DNA of 64,000 nt from Azonexus sp. (GTDB taxonomy: Bacteria; Pseudomonadota; Gammaproteobacteria; Burkholderiales; Rhodocyclaceae). The stretch covers positions 28,811 through 92,810 of the forward strand of contig NZ_JAVBXX010000012.1 in assembly GCF_030824335.1 (NCBI RefSeq). The letters are read 5' to 3'. Made by a program: the position numbers and the translations under genes. A model generated the notes under the pieces. It did not search any database. It was not told the DNA's origin and saw only the letters and a program-made list of their open reading frames with translations. Positions 30,734 through 44,199 of this stretch are shown piece after piece; position 1 is the first letter of the stretch, and each line of letters opens with the position of its first letter.

Positions 30734-31630
30734 TCAGGCTTTGCTGCGCCGGCTGACGATCAGGATGCCGACGACCACCAAGGCGGCACCGATCATCTGT
30801 TCGAGCGATATCTGCTCACCGAGCAACCACCAGCCAAACCCGATCGTCAGCATCGGGCCGATCATGCCGTACAGTGAGGCCTGACCGGCCCCCAACTGAC
30901 GGATCGCGGCAGACAGGGCAAAGACCGGCACGATGGTGGCAAACACTGCCATCGCCAGTCCCCAGCCATACACCGGCAAGGGCTGAATGAATGCGCTCAA
31001 GGGCTGAGCCGCGAAAAAATGGATCAGGGTAACCGCCGTCGACACCAGCATGGCCAGCGCTGAAAAACGCAAGGCACCAAGGCGGGCAATCATCGGCGCA
31101 CTGCCTGACAAATACAGCGCGTACGACACGCTGGACGCAAAAACCAGCGCCCCGCCGATCAGTACGCTCGCCGAATCACCCTGGCCAAGATCGTGAATGA
31201 AGGCAAAGCCGATGCCGCTGTAACACAGCACGATGGCAAAAAACTCGCGCCGAGTGAACGTTTTGCCCTGAAAAAGCACCCCGATCAGGATGGTCAAGGT
31301 CGGGTAGGTAAACAGGATCAAGCGCTCAAGGCCGGCAGAAATATATTCCAGCCCCCAGAAGTCCAGGATGCTGGCACCGTAATAGCCGAGGCAACCCAAC
31401 AGGAAGACGCGCGCCCAATCATCCATACTGAGGTTTTGGCTGGCCTTGTGGCGCACCAGGCCGACCCACAGGAAAACCGGTAGCGAAAAAACCATGCGCA
31501 GGGCAAGCAGCGTGATGGCATCGACACCGTAGGGATAGGCCAGCTTGATGAAGATGGCTTTCAGCGAAAAACCCAGGGCGGCCAAAAGTGCCAACCCGGC
31601 AGCGTAAGCGTTCGATTTTTCCAAAACCAT
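30734..31630 (-). CDS. DMT superfamily (EamA) transporter
   Basis: A 298-residue inner membrane protein with about ten hydrophobic helices in two EamA repeats (first ALLAALGFSLKAIFIKLAYP, second GGALVFASSVSYALYLSGSA). The last helix is followed by a short positive tail (SRRSKA). Members export or import amino acids, nucleosides or other metabolites; the substrate cannot be read from the sequence. The gene is monocistronic by spacing, with 154 bp to lolA and a hairpin at its 3' side. Confidence 0.87.
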   Translation of the reverse strand: MVLEKSNAYAAGLALLAALGFSLKAIFIKLAYPYGVDAITLLALRMVFSLPVFLWVGLVRHKASQNLSMDDWARVFLLGCLGYYGASILDFWGLEYISAGLERLILFTYPTLTILIGVLFQGKTFTRREFFAIVLCYSGIGFAFIHDLGQGDSASVLIGGALVFASSVSYALYLSGSAPMIARLGALRFSALAMLVSTAVTLIHFFAAQPLSAFIQPLPVYGWGLAMAVFATIVPVFALSAAIRQLGAGQASLYGMIGPMLTIGFGWWLLGEQISLEQMIGAALVVVGILIVSRRSKA

Positions 31631-31784
31631 CCCCGAATCAATATTGGCAAAGCGCCATTAAAACGGCTATTTGACGCCTGAGCAATTGGTATTGCCCAAA
31701 CAAAGCATTCGATTCAGACAAACGCTTTGATTAGAGGATTTGAAACGAGCAGCCAAGCAATAGCATGGCTGGCTGCCGGGCTAC

Positions 31785-32405
31785 TTATTCGCCGATGACA
31801 TCAGCCCCGGCGGGGGCGCTGAAACGAAACAGCGTGGCCGGCAGATTGGGATTGCGCTCGGCACGCAACAGGCGAATCCGGGTGGTCTGGCCGAAATTAT
31901 CGAACAACTCCATCGCTTTCATATCCTTGCCAGCCATGCCGATGCGGACCTTTTCGAAACCGCTCTCCGTGTTTTTCGGGATGGCTTCGACCCAGGACAA
32001 GCCTTCGGCGTCGCCCGCTTCCTTCAGCGTGAAGTTCTTTTCCAGTTCGTTACTGCCGGCCAGCAACGCGGCCGGCGAGCCACCGATGGCCTGACCGGCC
32101 CGGCGCACGGTCACTTGCTGCAGTTCCGGATCGTGAATCCAGATTTTCACGCCGTCGCCAACTACCAGTTGCGGAAAAGGTTTGAGAATTTCCCAGCGCA
32201 ACTTGCCCGGCCGAAAAATGGCGAGGGTGCCCGACGAAAGTTGCGGCGGGCGACCGTTGCGGGAAACCACGGCCTGCTCGAAATCCGCCTTGTAGGTCCG
32301 CGTCTCATTGAGAAAGCCGCGCAGTTGATCAATCGCGCCAGCTTGCGCGAACAACGGCGTAGCAAGAAATATTGCGGTCAACAGGGTTTTCAGGACGTTT
32401 TTCAT
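31785..32405 (-). CDS. lolA: Outer membrane lipoprotein carrier protein LolA
   Basis: A 206-residue periplasmic protein with a signal peptide (LKTLLTAIFLATPLFAQAGA). The LolA pattern is visible: a long first helix (IDQLRGFLNETRTYKADFEQ), GTLAIFRPGKLRWEILKPFPQLVVGDG with the conserved Arg of the hydrophobic cavity, IWIHDPELQQVTVR and a C-terminal LFDNFGQTTRIRL. LolA takes lipoproteins from LolCDE and hands them to LolB. It lies 77 bp behind ftsK in the same direction, an arrangement common in Proteobacteria. A weak inverted repeat (GCAGCCA/TGGCTGC, 31749-31776) follows its stop. Confidence 0.9.
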   Translation of the reverse strand: MKNVLKTLLTAIFLATPLFAQAGAIDQLRGFLNETRTYKADFEQAVVSRNGRPPQLSSGTLAIFRPGKLRWEILKPFPQLVVGDGVKIWIHDPELQQVTVRRAGQAIGGSPAALLAGSNELEKNFTLKEAGDAEGLSWVEAIPKNTESGFEKVRIGMAGKDMKAMELFDNFGQTTRIRLLRAERNPNLPATLFRFSAPAGADVIGE

Positions 32406-32482
32406 GGGCCTAGCTTAGCGCAGGGTTGGCTGCTGGATTGTTGCAGGGTGTAAGCGAATGTGTGAGCAAAAGGGCAAAGCGC

Positions 32483-34777
32483 TTATTCGACCGGTTTTTT
32501 CATCAGCACTTCACGACCGCCCCGGCCATCCATGCCCGACACCAGGCCGGCATTTTCCATGGCTTCGATCAGACGGGCTGAGCGGTTATAACCGATGCGC
32601 AAGTGGCGCTGAACCAGCGAAATCGACGCCCGCTGGTTTTTCAGCACGATTTCGACAGCCTGATCGTAGAGCGGATCAGCTTCGGCATCGGCCGCCCCTT
32701 CGCCGCCTTCACTACCGCCCTCTTCGTCGCCGGCACTGCCATTCAAAATATCTTCAATGTATTCCGGCGCACCGGTGGCTTTCAGATGCTCGACGACACG
32801 ATGCACTTCATCATCGGAAACAAAAGCGCCATGAACACGGGTCGGGTAGCCGGTGCCCGGCGCCAGGTACAGCATGTCGCCCATGCCGAGCAGCGCTTCG
32901 GCCCCCATCTGGTCGAGGATGGTACGCGAGTCGATCTTGCTGGAAACCTGGAAGGACAGCCGGGTCGGAATGTTGGCCTTGATCAGGCCGGTGATCACGT
33001 CGACCGATGGCCGCTGGGTGGCCAGCACGAGATGGATGCCGGAAGCACGAGCCTTCTGGGCCAGGCGGGCGATCTGTTCCTCGACCTTTTTGCCGACCAC
33101 CATCATCAGATCGGCCAGTTCGTCGATGATGACGACGATGAACGGCATGGTCTTCAAGGGTTCCGGTGCTTCTGGCGTCAGCGTCAGCGGATTCGGGATG
33201 TGTTCGCCTTTCTTCTCGGCGTCCCTGATCTTGCTGTTCAGGCCGGCGATGTTGCGCACGCCCATCGCCGACATCAGCTTGTAGCGCTTCTCCATCTCGG
33301 TGACGCACCAGTGCAACGCGTTGGCTGCCTGTTTCATGTCCGTGACGACCGGTGCCAGGAGATGCGGAATACCTTCGTAGATCGACAATTCGAGCATCTT
33401 GGGGTCAACCATGATCAGACGCACCTGATCCGGCTCGGCCTTGTAGAGCATCGACAGGATCATCGCATTGACCCCGACCGACTTGCCCGAACCGGTCGTC
33501 CCGGCAACCAGCAAATGCGGCGTCTTGGCCAGATCGGCGACGACCGGCAGGCCGCTGATGTCCTTACCCAGACAAACGGTTAGCGGACTGCTCATGTCGT
33601 TGTACGGCTTGCTGGAGATGATCTCGGACAACTTGACCGTCTGCCGCTTCGGGTTCGGCAGTTCGAGCGCCATGCACGACTTGCCCGGTACGGTTTCGAC
33701 GACGCGGATCGAGACCATGGCCAGCGCGCGAGCCAGGTCGCGCGCCAGATTGACGATCTGTGCCCCCTTGACGCCGACTGCCGGTTCGATTTCGTAACGG
33801 GTGATGACCGGACCAGGCATCGCCGCCAGCACCTTGACCTGCACACCGAAGTCGGCGAGCTTGCGTTCGATCAGGCGCGAAGTGTATTCGAGGGTTTCCG
33901 GGCTGACCGTTTCCGTAGCCGGCGGCGCCGGGTCAAGCAGGTGCAGCGGTGGCAGTTGCCCGCCGACAATCGCTTCCGGGAAAAGCACAGACTGCTTCTC
34001 ACGCTCGACCCGGGCCTCGGCCTTCTTCGACACGGGCACTTCGGGCGGCGGCGGTTCGATGATGATGATCGGTTCGTGCAGTTCAACCCGGCGCTTTTCC
34101 TCCTCGACCACCACCTCCCGCTGCTGCGCGACTTCCTTGCCGATCTGCCGGTCACGCCAGGCGTCGATGCGACCATAAGCCAGACCGGTAAGGGCTTCCA
34201 GTATCAAACCGAGTTTTTCAAAAGCCCACAACCAGGACATACCGGCAAAAGCGCTCCACCCGGCCGCCATCAGCGCCAGCAGGAACAGCGTCGCCCCGGT
34301 AAAACCCAGAACATCCCCCAACCATCGACTGATTTCCAGACCGAGCATGCCCCCGGGCACCAACGGCAACTCGGCCCCCAACGAATGAAAGCGCAGGGCT
34401 TCCAGCGCGGCGCTGGCCAGCAGCAACACGACAAACCCCGGCAAGGCCAGGTAAGGCGATGGCAAGGCAGTGCTGCCATCGGAATGCAGCTTGCGGAACC
34501 CCCACCAGACAAACATGCCAAGCAAAACAACCCACCACCAAGCAGAAACGCCAAAAACATACAGCAACAAATCGGATACCCAGGCGCCAGCCTTGCCCGC
34601 CGGATTTTGCAGGGCATGGCCGCCCACGGCATGCGACCAACCGGCGTCGCCGCGATGAAAGCCCCACAACGCCATGATCAGGAAGACGGCCAGCGCCCCC
34701 ACACCCAACCAGCGCGATTCCTGCAGCAGGCTACCGATTTTGTCCGGCATTGGACTGTGGTCGTTTCGTTTGGCCAT
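32483..34777 (-). CDS. ftsK: DNA translocase FtsK
   Basis: A 764-residue protein. The N-terminal 190 residues hold about four membrane segments, followed by a short linker rich in acidic, Lys and Pro residues. The RecA-like motor has Walker A GTTGSGKS (about 425), a VDPK block (about 455) and Walker B-type IIDELAD (about 550). The C-terminal winged-helix gamma domain, which reads polar KOPS sequences and activates XerCD at dif, is present ([14 protein letters not shown], near 730). It couples cell division to chromosome segregation. The linker is short compared with the E. coli protein, as in most bacteria. It is divergent from trxB across a 171-bp spacer and followed by lolA. Confidence 0.92.
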   Translation of the reverse strand: MAKRNDHSPMPDKIGSLLQESRWLGVGALAVFLIMALWGFHRGDAGWSHAVGGHALQNPAGKAGAWVSDLLLYVFGVSAWWWVVLLGMFVWWGFRKLHSDGSTALPSPYLALPGFVVLLLASAALEALRFHSLGAELPLVPGGMLGLEISRWLGDVLGFTGATLFLLALMAAGWSAFAGMSWLWAFEKLGLILEALTGLAYGRIDAWRDRQIGKEVAQQREVVVEEEKRRVELHEPIIIIEPPPPEVPVSKKAEARVEREKQSVLFPEAIVGGQLPPLHLLDPAPPATETVSPETLEYTSRLIERKLADFGVQVKVLAAMPGPVITRYEIEPAVGVKGAQIVNLARDLARALAMVSIRVVETVPGKSCMALELPNPKRQTVKLSEIISSKPYNDMSSPLTVCLGKDISGLPVVADLAKTPHLLVAGTTGSGKSVGVNAMILSMLYKAEPDQVRLIMVDPKMLELSIYEGIPHLLAPVVTDMKQAANALHWCVTEMEKRYKLMSAMGVRNIAGLNSKIRDAEKKGEHIPNPLTLTPEAPEPLKTMPFIVVIIDELADLMMVVGKKVEEQIARLAQKARASGIHLVLATQRPSVDVITGLIKANIPTRLSFQVSSKIDSRTILDQMGAEALLGMGDMLYLAPGTGYPTRVHGAFVSDDEVHRVVEHLKATGAPEYIEDILNGSAGDEEGGSEGGEGAADAEADPLYDQAVEIVLKNQRASISLVQRHLRIGYNRSARLIEAMENAGLVSGMDGRGGREVLMKKPVE

Positions 34778-34913
34778 CGGCTTTCCCTTCAGCCGATTTC
34801 AGGATGGATAAAATCGGCGTAAATCATTACGAGTCATACAGTTAGCATGGAATTATAAACTGCTTTAATAGATTGGTTACGATCCTCGACAAAACGATGA
34901 TCCATAAGGACGT

Positions 34914-35911
<998 letters not shown>

Positions 35912-35917
35912 TCCATT

Positions 35918-36700
35918 TTGACTGACCCGGACGAGCTGACTGCAAGTCAGGCCGAGGATTTGGCCGCTTTCCGGGCGGCAGTGGCTGACGCGCAGCCGCT
36001 GCCTGCGGTCAACCGCGTAGAACTGGCAAAACCGCCATCGCGGCGCATCCAGCCACCACGGCCCATCGCAGAAAAACCGACTAAACGACGCAAGACAGCA
36101 GACGCACTGCCGGCTCGCTGGCAACAACAGGAAGCGGCAACACCTCGCCTGCCAGCCGATCCCGAGCAAGCATTTTTTCTTCGCGCCATGGCTGGGGTAG
36201 CACCGCTACAGAACGTTAACCGAGTCGTTCTCGGCCAACCGGCACCACCGCCGCAACCACAACAATCGATTGCCGACCGGCAGGCCGTCCTGCATGAAAG
36301 CCTGCACGCGCCGATTGGACTGGAAGACAGGCTGGAAGGCGGTGACGAGCCCTTTCACCTGCGTCAGGGACTGGCCATCACGGTACTACGTGATCTGCGC
36401 CGTGGACGCTGGGTCATTCAGGATGAAATCGACCTGCACGGACTGAACCGGGAACAAGCTCGCCATCTGGTTGCCAGTTTTTTGCAGACCTGCCTGCACC
36501 AGGGAAAACGCTGCGTGCGCATCGTGCATGGCAAAGGACTCGGCTCACCGCAAAAACAATCGATCCTGCGCCAACTGGTGCGTGGCTGGCTGGCCCAGCG
36601 CCAGGAAGTCCTGGCCTATTGCCAGGCCAAACCCCAGGATGGCGGCGAAGGCGCCCTGCTCGTCCTGCTTCGGTCGCCCAAACAAAACGGGGCGGCCTGA
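35918..36700 (+). CDS. Smr domain protein
   Basis: A 260-residue protein with a disordered, Pro/Arg-rich N-terminal half and a C-terminal Smr domain (about 160-255) with DEIDLHGLNREQAR and RIVHGKGLGSP, the DLHG and HGKG motifs of the nuclease-like MutS2 C-terminal family. Stand-alone Smr proteins are endonucleases acting on DNA or, as found for some, on mRNA at collided ribosomes. Two similar stretches in the N-terminal half (AVNRVELAKPP and NVNRVVLGQPAPPP) suggest an internal duplication. The start is TTG 35918; no ATG precedes the conserved part. It sits six bases behind trxB and before a terminator-like hairpin. Confidence 0.82.
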   Translation: MTDPDELTASQAEDLAAFRAAVADAQPLPAVNRVELAKPPSRRIQPPRPIAEKPTKRRKTADALPARWQQQEAATPRLPADPEQAFFLRAMAGVAPLQNVNRVVLGQPAPPPQPQQSIADRQAVLHESLHAPIGLEDRLEGGDEPFHLRQGLAITVLRDLRRGRWVIQDEIDLHGLNREQARHLVASFLQTCLHQGKRCVRIVHGKGLGSPQKQSILRQLVRGWLAQRQEVLAYCQAKPQDGGEGALLVLLRSPKQNGAA

Positions 36701-36730
36701 GCCACCCCGCACTTTCTGAGAATTACTGCG

Positions 36731-36754
36731 CTGGCCCCTGGGGCCAGCCTTTTG
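36731..36754 (+). terminator. Terminator-like hairpin after the smr gene
   Basis: CTGGCCCC pairs with GGGGCCAG (36731-36747) almost without a loop and is followed by CCTTTT. It lies 30 bases after the smr stop, between convergent smr and glnB. Direction fits smr. Confidence 0.5.
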
Positions 36755-36837
36755 GTTCCATGGCCCTGGAAGCAGCCTTTGCCTCCACGGTCCCAAGGTC
36801 AGCGCTTGTTGCTATGGCCCCAGTAATTCGCCAAAAA

Positions 36838-38812
<1,975 letters not shown>

Positions 38813-38815
38813 GGA

Positions 38816-39349
38816 TTACTTGGCAGCCTGGTAACGGGCGACGCCTTCCATGACTTCCTTGCGGGCTTCTTCGATACCCTGCCAGCCAACGACCTTGACC
38901 CACTTGCCCGGTTCCAGATCCTTGTAGTGCTCGAAGAAATGGGAGATCTGCTTGCGCAGCAGTTCTGGGATGTCTTCGAAGGACTTGACGTCGTTGTACA
39001 GCGGGGTCAGCTTGGAAACTGGCACGGCCAGCAGCTTGGCGTCCTGGCCGCCTTCGTCTTCCATGGCCAGCATGCCGAGCGGACGGCAGCGGATGACAAC
39101 GCCCGGCGGCAGCGGGAACGGGGTAACGACCAGCACGTCGACCGGATCACCGTCACCGGCGATGGTGTTGTTGATGTAGCCGTAGTTGCAGGGATAGTGC
39201 ATCGCCGTACCCAGGAAACGGTCGACGAAAACGGCGCCGGATTCCTTGTCTACTTCGTACTTGACCGGATCGGAATTGGCGGTGATTTCGATGATGACGT
39301 TGAAGTCGTCAGGCAGGGACTTACCGGAAGAAACGTTGTTCAGGGACAT
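38816..39349 (-). CDS. ppa: Inorganic pyrophosphatase
   Basis: A 177-residue family I soluble pyrophosphatase. Typical blocks are [34 protein letters not shown] and the metal-binding [16 protein letters not shown] with the clustered aspartates, plus a C-terminal [17 protein letters not shown]. It hydrolyses pyrophosphate to drive biosynthesis. A TATAAT -10 candidate lies in the 60-bp spacer upstream, so it may start its own transcript continuing into nadE and glnB. Confidence 0.94.
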   Translation of the reverse strand: MSLNNVSSGKSLPDDFNVIIEITANSDPVKYEVDKESGAVFVDRFLGTAMHYPCNYGYINNTIAGDGDPVDVLVVTPFPLPPGVVIRCRPLGMLAMEDEGGQDAKLLAVPVSKLTPLYNDVKSFEDIPELLRKQISHFFEHYKDLEPGKWVKVVGWQGIEEARKEVMEGVARYQAAK

Positions 39350-39384
39350 CGTGAGCTCTCTGCGTTTAGGTTTGAAAAAAGAAG

Positions 39385-39413
39385 ATTATAGCGCCCTGCG
39401 GCGACGTCATCAG
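39385..39413 (-). promoter_or_regulatory. Candidate ppa promoter
   Basis: On the minus strand TATAAT (39390-39385) is preceded, after a 17-base spacer, by CTGATG (39413-39408) as a weak -35. The -10 lies about 35 bases before the ppa start codon, and the -35 overlaps the end of the exonuclease gene. Confidence 0.45.
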
Positions 39414-40195
39414 CCCCAGGCGGCAAGAAACTCGCGCCAGTGCGCGGCATCGATCTTGCCCAGTTGGGCCTTGATGAAAGCGATTTCAGCCACTTCCTCA
39501 TCGGCCGTCAGTTCGCCGCGCATGCGCCGGAAACGGTTGTAGACGAGATAGGTATTGACGACATCGGTTTCGCAGTAATCGCGAATGTCGGCCGCTTGTC
39601 CGGCCTGCCAGGCTTCCCAGACCTTGCTGCCGTCCATGCCGAGTTTTCCGGGAAAACCGAACAGCTTGGCCAGATCATCCAATGGCGCATTCGCCCGGGC
39701 GTTGTACAGCGCCAGCAAGTCCATCAGGTCCAGATGCCGGGTGTGGTAGCGGCTGATGTAGTTGTTCCACTTGAAATCACGCGAATCGGCGTAGTCGCCG
39801 TCGCCCATGTCCCAGTAGCGCGGCGCGGCGACGCCATGCAACATGCCGCGGTAGTGCAGCACCGGCAGGTCGAAACCGCTGCCATTCCACGAGACGATCT
39901 GTGGTGTGAATTTCTCGATACCGTCGAAGAAGCGCTGGATGATGGCGCCTTCGTCGAGCTCAGGTTCGGCCAGCGACCAGACCCTGAAGCCTTCGCTGGT
40001 GCGCAACGCACAGGAGATACTGACCACGCGCTGCAGATGCAACTGGATGAAGTCGTTGCCGGTCTTGGCCCGCCGCTGCTGAAAAGCCAGCTCGGCCACC
40101 TCGCCATCGGACAATTCGCCCGGCAGATCATTGAGACGGCGAAAGCCCGGGACATCGGGAATCGTCTCGATGTCAAACACCAGGACAGGCTTCAT
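39410..40195 (-). CDS. 3'-5' exonuclease, PolB-exonuclease-like
   Basis: A 261-residue DnaQ-fold exonuclease of the group related to the proofreading domain of family B polymerases. ExoI motif FDIETIPDVPGFR holds the first metal-binding Asp-Glu; ExoII is SWNGSGFDLPVLHYR; ExoIII-like YCETDVVNTYLVYNRF closes the site with the final Asp. No polymerase domain follows. The biological role is not known, and nucleic-acid trimming or repair is assumed. Its start overlaps the cysM stop (ATGA). Confidence 0.85.
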   Translation of the reverse strand: MKPVLVFDIETIPDVPGFRRLNDLPGELSDGEVAELAFQQRRAKTGNDFIQLHLQRVVSISCALRTSEGFRVWSLAEPELDEGAIIQRFFDGIEKFTPQIVSWNGSGFDLPVLHYRGMLHGVAAPRYWDMGDGDYADSRDFKWNNYISRYHTRHLDLMDLLALYNARANAPLDDLAKLFGFPGKLGMDGSKVWEAWQAGQAADIRDYCETDVVNTYLVYNRFRRMRGELTADEEVAEIAFIKAQLGKIDAAHWREFLAAWG

Positions 40196-41091
40196 GCGGG
40201 AAAGACGCCGGTCGACAGGTAACGGTCACCACGATCGCAGACGATGGATACGATCACGGCGTTTTCCAGCCTCTGCGACAAACGTAGCGCAACGGCCAAA
40301 GCTCCGCCCGACGAAATGCCGGCGAAGATACCCTCTTCGGTCGCCAGACGCCGGGTCATTGCTTCGGCGTCGGCCTGCGACACGTATTCAATGCGGTCGA
40401 CATTGGTTTTGTCGTAAATCTTCGGCAGGTAGGCTTCCGGCCATTTGCGGATGCCGGGAATCTGGCTGCCGTCTTCCGGCTGGCAACCGACGATCTGGAT
40501 CGCCGGATTCTGCGCCTTCAGATAGGCCGAGGTACCCATGATGGTCCCGGTGGTGCCCATACTGGAGACGAAATGGGTGATCCGGCCATCGGTATCGCGC
40601 CAGATTTCCGGCCCGGTACCTTCGATGTGGGCGCGCGGGTTGTCCGGGTTGGCGAACTGGTCGAGGATGATGCCCTTGCCTTCATTGCGCATTTTTTCGG
40701 CAACATCGCGGCACAGCTCCATGCCGCCGTCCTTCGGCGTCAGCACCAGTTCGGCGCCGTAGGCGCGCATGCTCTGGCGACGCTCGATGCTCTGGTTTTC
40801 CGGCATCACCAGGATCATCTTGTAACCCTTGATCGCTGCGGCCATCGCCAGTGCAATACCGGTGTTGCCGGAGGTCGCCTCGATCAGCGTGTCACCCGGC
40901 TTGATGTCGCCACGCGCTTCGGCATGGACGATCATCGACAGCGCAGGGCGGTCCTTGACCGACCCGGCAGGGTTGTTGCCTTCAAGCTTGGCCAGGATGA
41001 CGTTGTTGCGCTTATCGTTGTCCACGCCGGGAATGCGCTGCAGACGAACCAGCGGGGTATTGCCGACAAAATCCTGCAGGGTTTTATACAT
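40192..41091 (-). CDS. cysM: Cysteine synthase B
   Basis: A 299-residue PLP enzyme that makes cysteine from O-acetylserine and sulfide or thiosulfate. The start [20 protein letters not shown], the PLP lysine in [12 protein letters not shown] (about 42), the substrate loop [13 protein letters not shown] and the phosphate-binding [13 protein letters not shown] are visible. The VKDRPAL sequence and shorter length favour CysM over CysK. It overlaps hldD by eight bases and the exonuclease by four, so it is the middle of a leftward operon; together with cysIH at 16-19 kb it completes sulfur assimilation in this window. Confidence 0.92.
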   Translation of the reverse strand: MYKTLQDFVGNTPLVRLQRIPGVDNDKRNNVILAKLEGNNPAGSVKDRPALSMIVHAEARGDIKPGDTLIEATSGNTGIALAMAAAIKGYKMILVMPENQSIERRQSMRAYGAELVLTPKDGGMELCRDVAEKMRNEGKGIILDQFANPDNPRAHIEGTGPEIWRDTDGRITHFVSSMGTTGTIMGTSAYLKAQNPAIQIVGCQPEDGSQIPGIRKWPEAYLPKIYDKTNVDRIEYVSQADAEAMTRRLATEEGIFAGISSGGALAVALRLSQRLENAVIVSIVCDRGDRYLSTGVFPA

Positions 41092-42082
41092 TGCGGTTCA
41101 GCCACTCGATATATTGGGAAACGCCTTCCTCAACCGTGGCCATCGGCGCAACGTAGCCGGCATCGCGCAAACGGGTCAGATCGGCCTGCGTGAATGCCTG
41201 GTATTTGCCTTTCAGCGCCTCGGGGAAGGCGATGTATTCGAGCAAACCCTGTGCCCGCAACTCGGCCAGCGTCAGCGGCGCGGCGTTTTTGGCCTTCAAG
41301 CAACCGTTGACCGCAGCAACGGCCACGTCGTTGAAGCTCTGCGCCCGACCGGAGCCGAGATTGAAGATGCCGGACTTTTCCGGGTGGTCGAGGAAGAACA
41401 GATTGACCTTGGCCACGTCGCCGACGAAAACGAAATCGCGCTGCTGACCGCCATTCTCGTAACCGTGCGAGCCCTCGAACAGCTTGACCTTGCCGTCGGC
41501 GCGGAACTGGTTGAAGTTGTGAAAGGCGACCGACGCCATGCGCCCCTTGTGCGTTTCGCGCGGACCATAGACGTTGAAGTAGCGGAAGCCGACGATCTGC
41601 GACGACGGATTCTGCGCCAGCTTTTGCCGGACAACCTGGTCAAACAGGAACTTGGAGTAGCCGTAAACATTGAGCGGCCCTTCGTACTGACGCTCTTCCT
41701 TGAACACATTGCTGGCACCGTAGGTTGCCGCGCTGGAGGCGTACAGGAACTGCACGTCCTGATCGAGACACCAGTCGAGCAGGATGCACGAATAGCGGTA
41801 ATTGTTCTCCATCATGTAGCGGCCATCGGTTTCCATGGTGTCCGAACAGGCACCTTCATGGAAGATGGCGTCAATCTCGCCGTCGAAATGCCCGGCCTGG
41901 ATGCGCTCGATGAAATCCTGCTTGTCGATGTAATCGGCAATTTCGCAATCGATCAGGTTCTTGAATTTTTCTGCCTTGCTCAGGTTGTCGACCGCAATAA
42001 TCTTCGTCACACCACGCTCGTTGAGCGCCTTGACGATATTGGAACCGATGAAGCCGGCAGCGCCGGTAACGACTGTGTACAT
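41084..42082 (-). CDS. hldD: ADP-L-glycero-D-manno-heptose 6-epimerase
   Basis: A 332-residue extended SDR that converts ADP-D-glycero- to ADP-L-glycero-D-manno-heptose for the LPS inner core. The start [20 protein letters not shown] has the NAD(P) glycine motif; [12 protein letters not shown] and the catalytic YGYSK are the HldD-specific blocks. ATG 42082 is chosen over an upstream in-frame ATG. It lies 10 bp behind the heptose kinase gene and overlaps cysM by eight bases. Confidence 0.93.
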   Translation of the reverse strand: MYTVVTGAAGFIGSNIVKALNERGVTKIIAVDNLSKAEKFKNLIDCEIADYIDKQDFIERIQAGHFDGEIDAIFHEGACSDTMETDGRYMMENNYRYSCILLDWCLDQDVQFLYASSAATYGASNVFKEERQYEGPLNVYGYSKFLFDQVVRQKLAQNPSSQIVGFRYFNVYGPRETHKGRMASVAFHNFNQFRADGKVKLFEGSHGYENGGQQRDFVFVGDVAKVNLFFLDHPEKSGIFNLGSGRAQSFNDVAVAAVNGCLKAKNAAPLTLAELRAQGLLEYIAFPEALKGKYQAFTQADLTRLRDAGYVAPMATVEEGVSQYIEWLNRNV

Positions 42083-42092
42083 GGTTTTTTCC

Positions 42093-43019
42093 TTACAGGG
42101 CACCCGCGATTTCATCGCGGGTCACAACGGCGGTTCCCAGTTTGCCGACCACGATGCCGGCAGCAACATTGGCGACACGAATGGCTTCGGCCCAGTCGGC
42201 ACCGGCAGCAAGCATCACGGCAAGCGTGGCGATGACGGTATCGCCGGCACCGGAGACATCGAAGACCTCGCGGGCCTGCGCTGCCTGATGAAAAGTCTGG
42301 CCATCGGCGAAGAGCGTCATGCCCTCCTCGCTGCGGGTGACCAGCAGGGCTTCCAGGCCGAGCTCGCCGCACAACTTGGTCGCCTTGGCGAACATCTCGG
42401 CCTCTGACGACCAGCGACCAACCACATCGCGCAATTCCGAGCGATTCGGCGTAATCACCGTCGCCCCGGCATATTTATCCCACTCATCGCCCTTCGGGTC
42501 GACCAGCACGGGTTTAGCCGCCGCGCGGGCCAGACGGATCATCTCGGCGATGTGGGTCAAGCCGCCCTTGCCGTAATCGGACAGAATGACAATATCGCAG
42601 TCAGTGAGCCGACGCTCGAACTCGGCCAGCTTGGCATCGAGAATTTCATGCGACGGCGTGGTTTCGAAATCGATGCGCAGCAGTTGTTGCTGGCGCCCGA
42701 TCACCCGCAACTTGACCGTCGTGTCGATCTCGCGGTCAACCTGCAAATCGGCGGCAATTTGCCCTTCTGCGAGCAGTTGACCGAGCGTACGTCCGGCTTC
42801 GTCATCCCCGACGACCGACAGCAAGGTGGTCCGTGCGCCCAGCGACGCCGCGTTGCGCGCCACGTTGGCTGCGCCACCCAGGCGCTCTTCCATGCGTGTC
42901 ACCTTGACCACCGGCACCGGCGCCTCCGGCGAAATGCGACTGACCTCACCGAACCAGTAACGGTCGAGCATCACATCGCCGACGACGAGCAGGCGCACCT
43001 GCGAAAGTTTTTCCAGCAT
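42093..43019 (-). CDS. hldE1: D-glycero-beta-D-manno-heptose-7-phosphate kinase
   Basis: A 308-residue PfkB-type kinase matching the N-terminal half of E. coli HldE (RfaE). [29 protein letters not shown] split over the N-terminus, [17 protein letters not shown], and the catalytic loop [17 protein letters not shown] are present. The C-terminal adenylyltransferase half of enteric HldE is absent, so that step must come from a separate gene elsewhere; this split is usual in betaproteobacteria. ATG 43019 gives the family start. It lies between lapB and hldD, joining LPS core synthesis to LPS quality control. Confidence 0.9.
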   Translation of the reverse strand: MLEKLSQVRLLVVGDVMLDRYWFGEVSRISPEAPVPVVKVTRMEERLGGAANVARNAASLGARTTLLSVVGDDEAGRTLGQLLAEGQIAADLQVDREIDTTVKLRVIGRQQQLLRIDFETTPSHEILDAKLAEFERRLTDCDIVILSDYGKGGLTHIAEMIRLARAAAKPVLVDPKGDEWDKYAGATVITPNRSELRDVVGRWSSEAEMFAKATKLCGELGLEALLVTRSEEGMTLFADGQTFHQAAQAREVFDVSGAGDTVIATLAVMLAAGADWAEAIRVANVAAGIVVGKLGTAVVTRDEIAGAL

Positions 43020-43026
43020 TGAAATC

Positions 43027-44199
43027 CTACAGGGATTGATCAAATTCTTCGCTACGGCGCGGCGGGTTGGTTTCCCAGCCGCCACAGGCCGGACACCGCC
43101 AGTAGAACTGGCGCGCCTTGAAGCCGCAATTATTGCACCGATAACGGGACAAGCGGCGCGTGTAGCCCTGCACGATGGTTTTTGCCAGATCGAGATCCGG
43201 CCGGACTTCCGGCGAACTAAGCGGCAGACGGGCACTGATCAGTTTTTCCAGGCCCAGCAGGGTTGGATTGCGCTGCAACTCGGCACGCACCAGCCGGTAC
43301 GCCGCCTCGTTGCCTTCGCCCTCAAGAACCAGTTGGTACACCACGTCAAGCAGATCGAGCGATGGATAATGTTCGAGATAACCGCCAAGCAACGCGATGC
43401 CCTCGGCGCGCCGGTCCAGCTTGCGATAGGTTTCAACGAGGCGCTGGGCAACCAGCGACAGGTAGGCCGGGTCCTGCTGCTCTATCCCCTGCCAGACCTT
43501 GATCGCAGCCTCCAGATCACCCTCCTGCGCCAGCAGATCGCCAAGCAACATGCTGGCCCGGACACATTTTCGATTTTCCTGCATCGCCACATCGAGATAC
43601 TGCCTTGCCGAATCGCTGCGCGAACGCATGATTTCACCGGCGGCAAGCTCGCAGTAGTATTCGGCGATATCCCGATGAGAGGCGACATCAGGCAATTCAC
43701 GGGCGATATCGATGGCCTTCTGCCACTCCTTGCCGACTTGATAGATTTCCAGCAACGAGGCCTTGGCATCGCTCTCGCGTGGAGTGCCAATCAGCTTGTT
43801 GAAAATCTCCTCAGCCCGGTCAAGCAAGCCAGCCTTGAGAAAATCCTGTCCCAGTTCGGTCAGAGCCAGCAGACGGTGCTTGTCCTCAATTTCCGGCAAC
43901 TCCAGCAAATTCTGGTGCATGCGAATGGCGCGCTCTGTTTCACCTCGACGGCGGAACAGATTACCCAGCGCAAAGTGCAATTCAACCGTCTGCGAATCGA
44001 CCTTGGCCACTTCGAGAAAGGAATCGATGGCCTTGTCCGGCTGCTCGTTGAGCAGGAAATTCAGGCCTTTGAAATAGGAACGCGGCAGCGTGCGCGACTC
44101 ATGCACCACCTGGCGCATGTCGACCCGCGCAGCCATCCAGCCCAAGGCAAAAAACAGGGGGACCAGCAACAGCTGCCAGTATTCGAATAATTCGTTCAT
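43027..44199 (-). CDS. lapB: LPS assembly regulator LapB (YciM)
   Basis: A 390-residue protein with an N-terminal membrane anchor (YWQLLLVPLFFALGWMAAR), about nine TPR units (for example LHFALGNLFRRRGETERAI), and a C-terminal rubredoxin-like metal knuckle with two C-x2-C pairs (YRCNNCGFKA and WRCPACGGWE). LapB brings LpxC to the protease FtsH and so limits LPS synthesis. Its ATG overlaps the lapA stop, and the heptose genes follow within seven bases. Confidence 0.92.
   Translation of the reverse strand: MNELFEYWQLLLVPLFFALGWMAARVDMRQVVHESRTLPRSYFKGLNFLLNEQPDKAIDSFLEVAKVDSQTVELHFALGNLFRRRGETERAIRMHQNLLELPEIEDKHRLLALTELGQDFLKAGLLDRAEEIFNKLIGTPRESDAKASLLEIYQVGKEWQKAIDIARELPDVASHRDIAEYYCELAAGEIMRSRSDSARQYLDVAMQENRKCVRASMLLGDLLAQEGDLEAAIKVWQGIEQQDPAYLSLVAQRLVETYRKLDRRAEGIALLGGYLEHYPSLDLLDVVYQLVLEGEGNEAAYRLVRAELQRNPTLLGLEKLISARLPLSSPEVRPDLDLAKTIVQGYTRRLSRYRCNNCGFKARQFYWRCPACGGWETNPPRRSEEFDQSL

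Noticed and set aside
35998..36018. GCGGTCAACCGC in the smr gene as a repeat copy
   Set aside because: Flanks do not match the element, and the residues belong to a motif repeated inside the protein itself.
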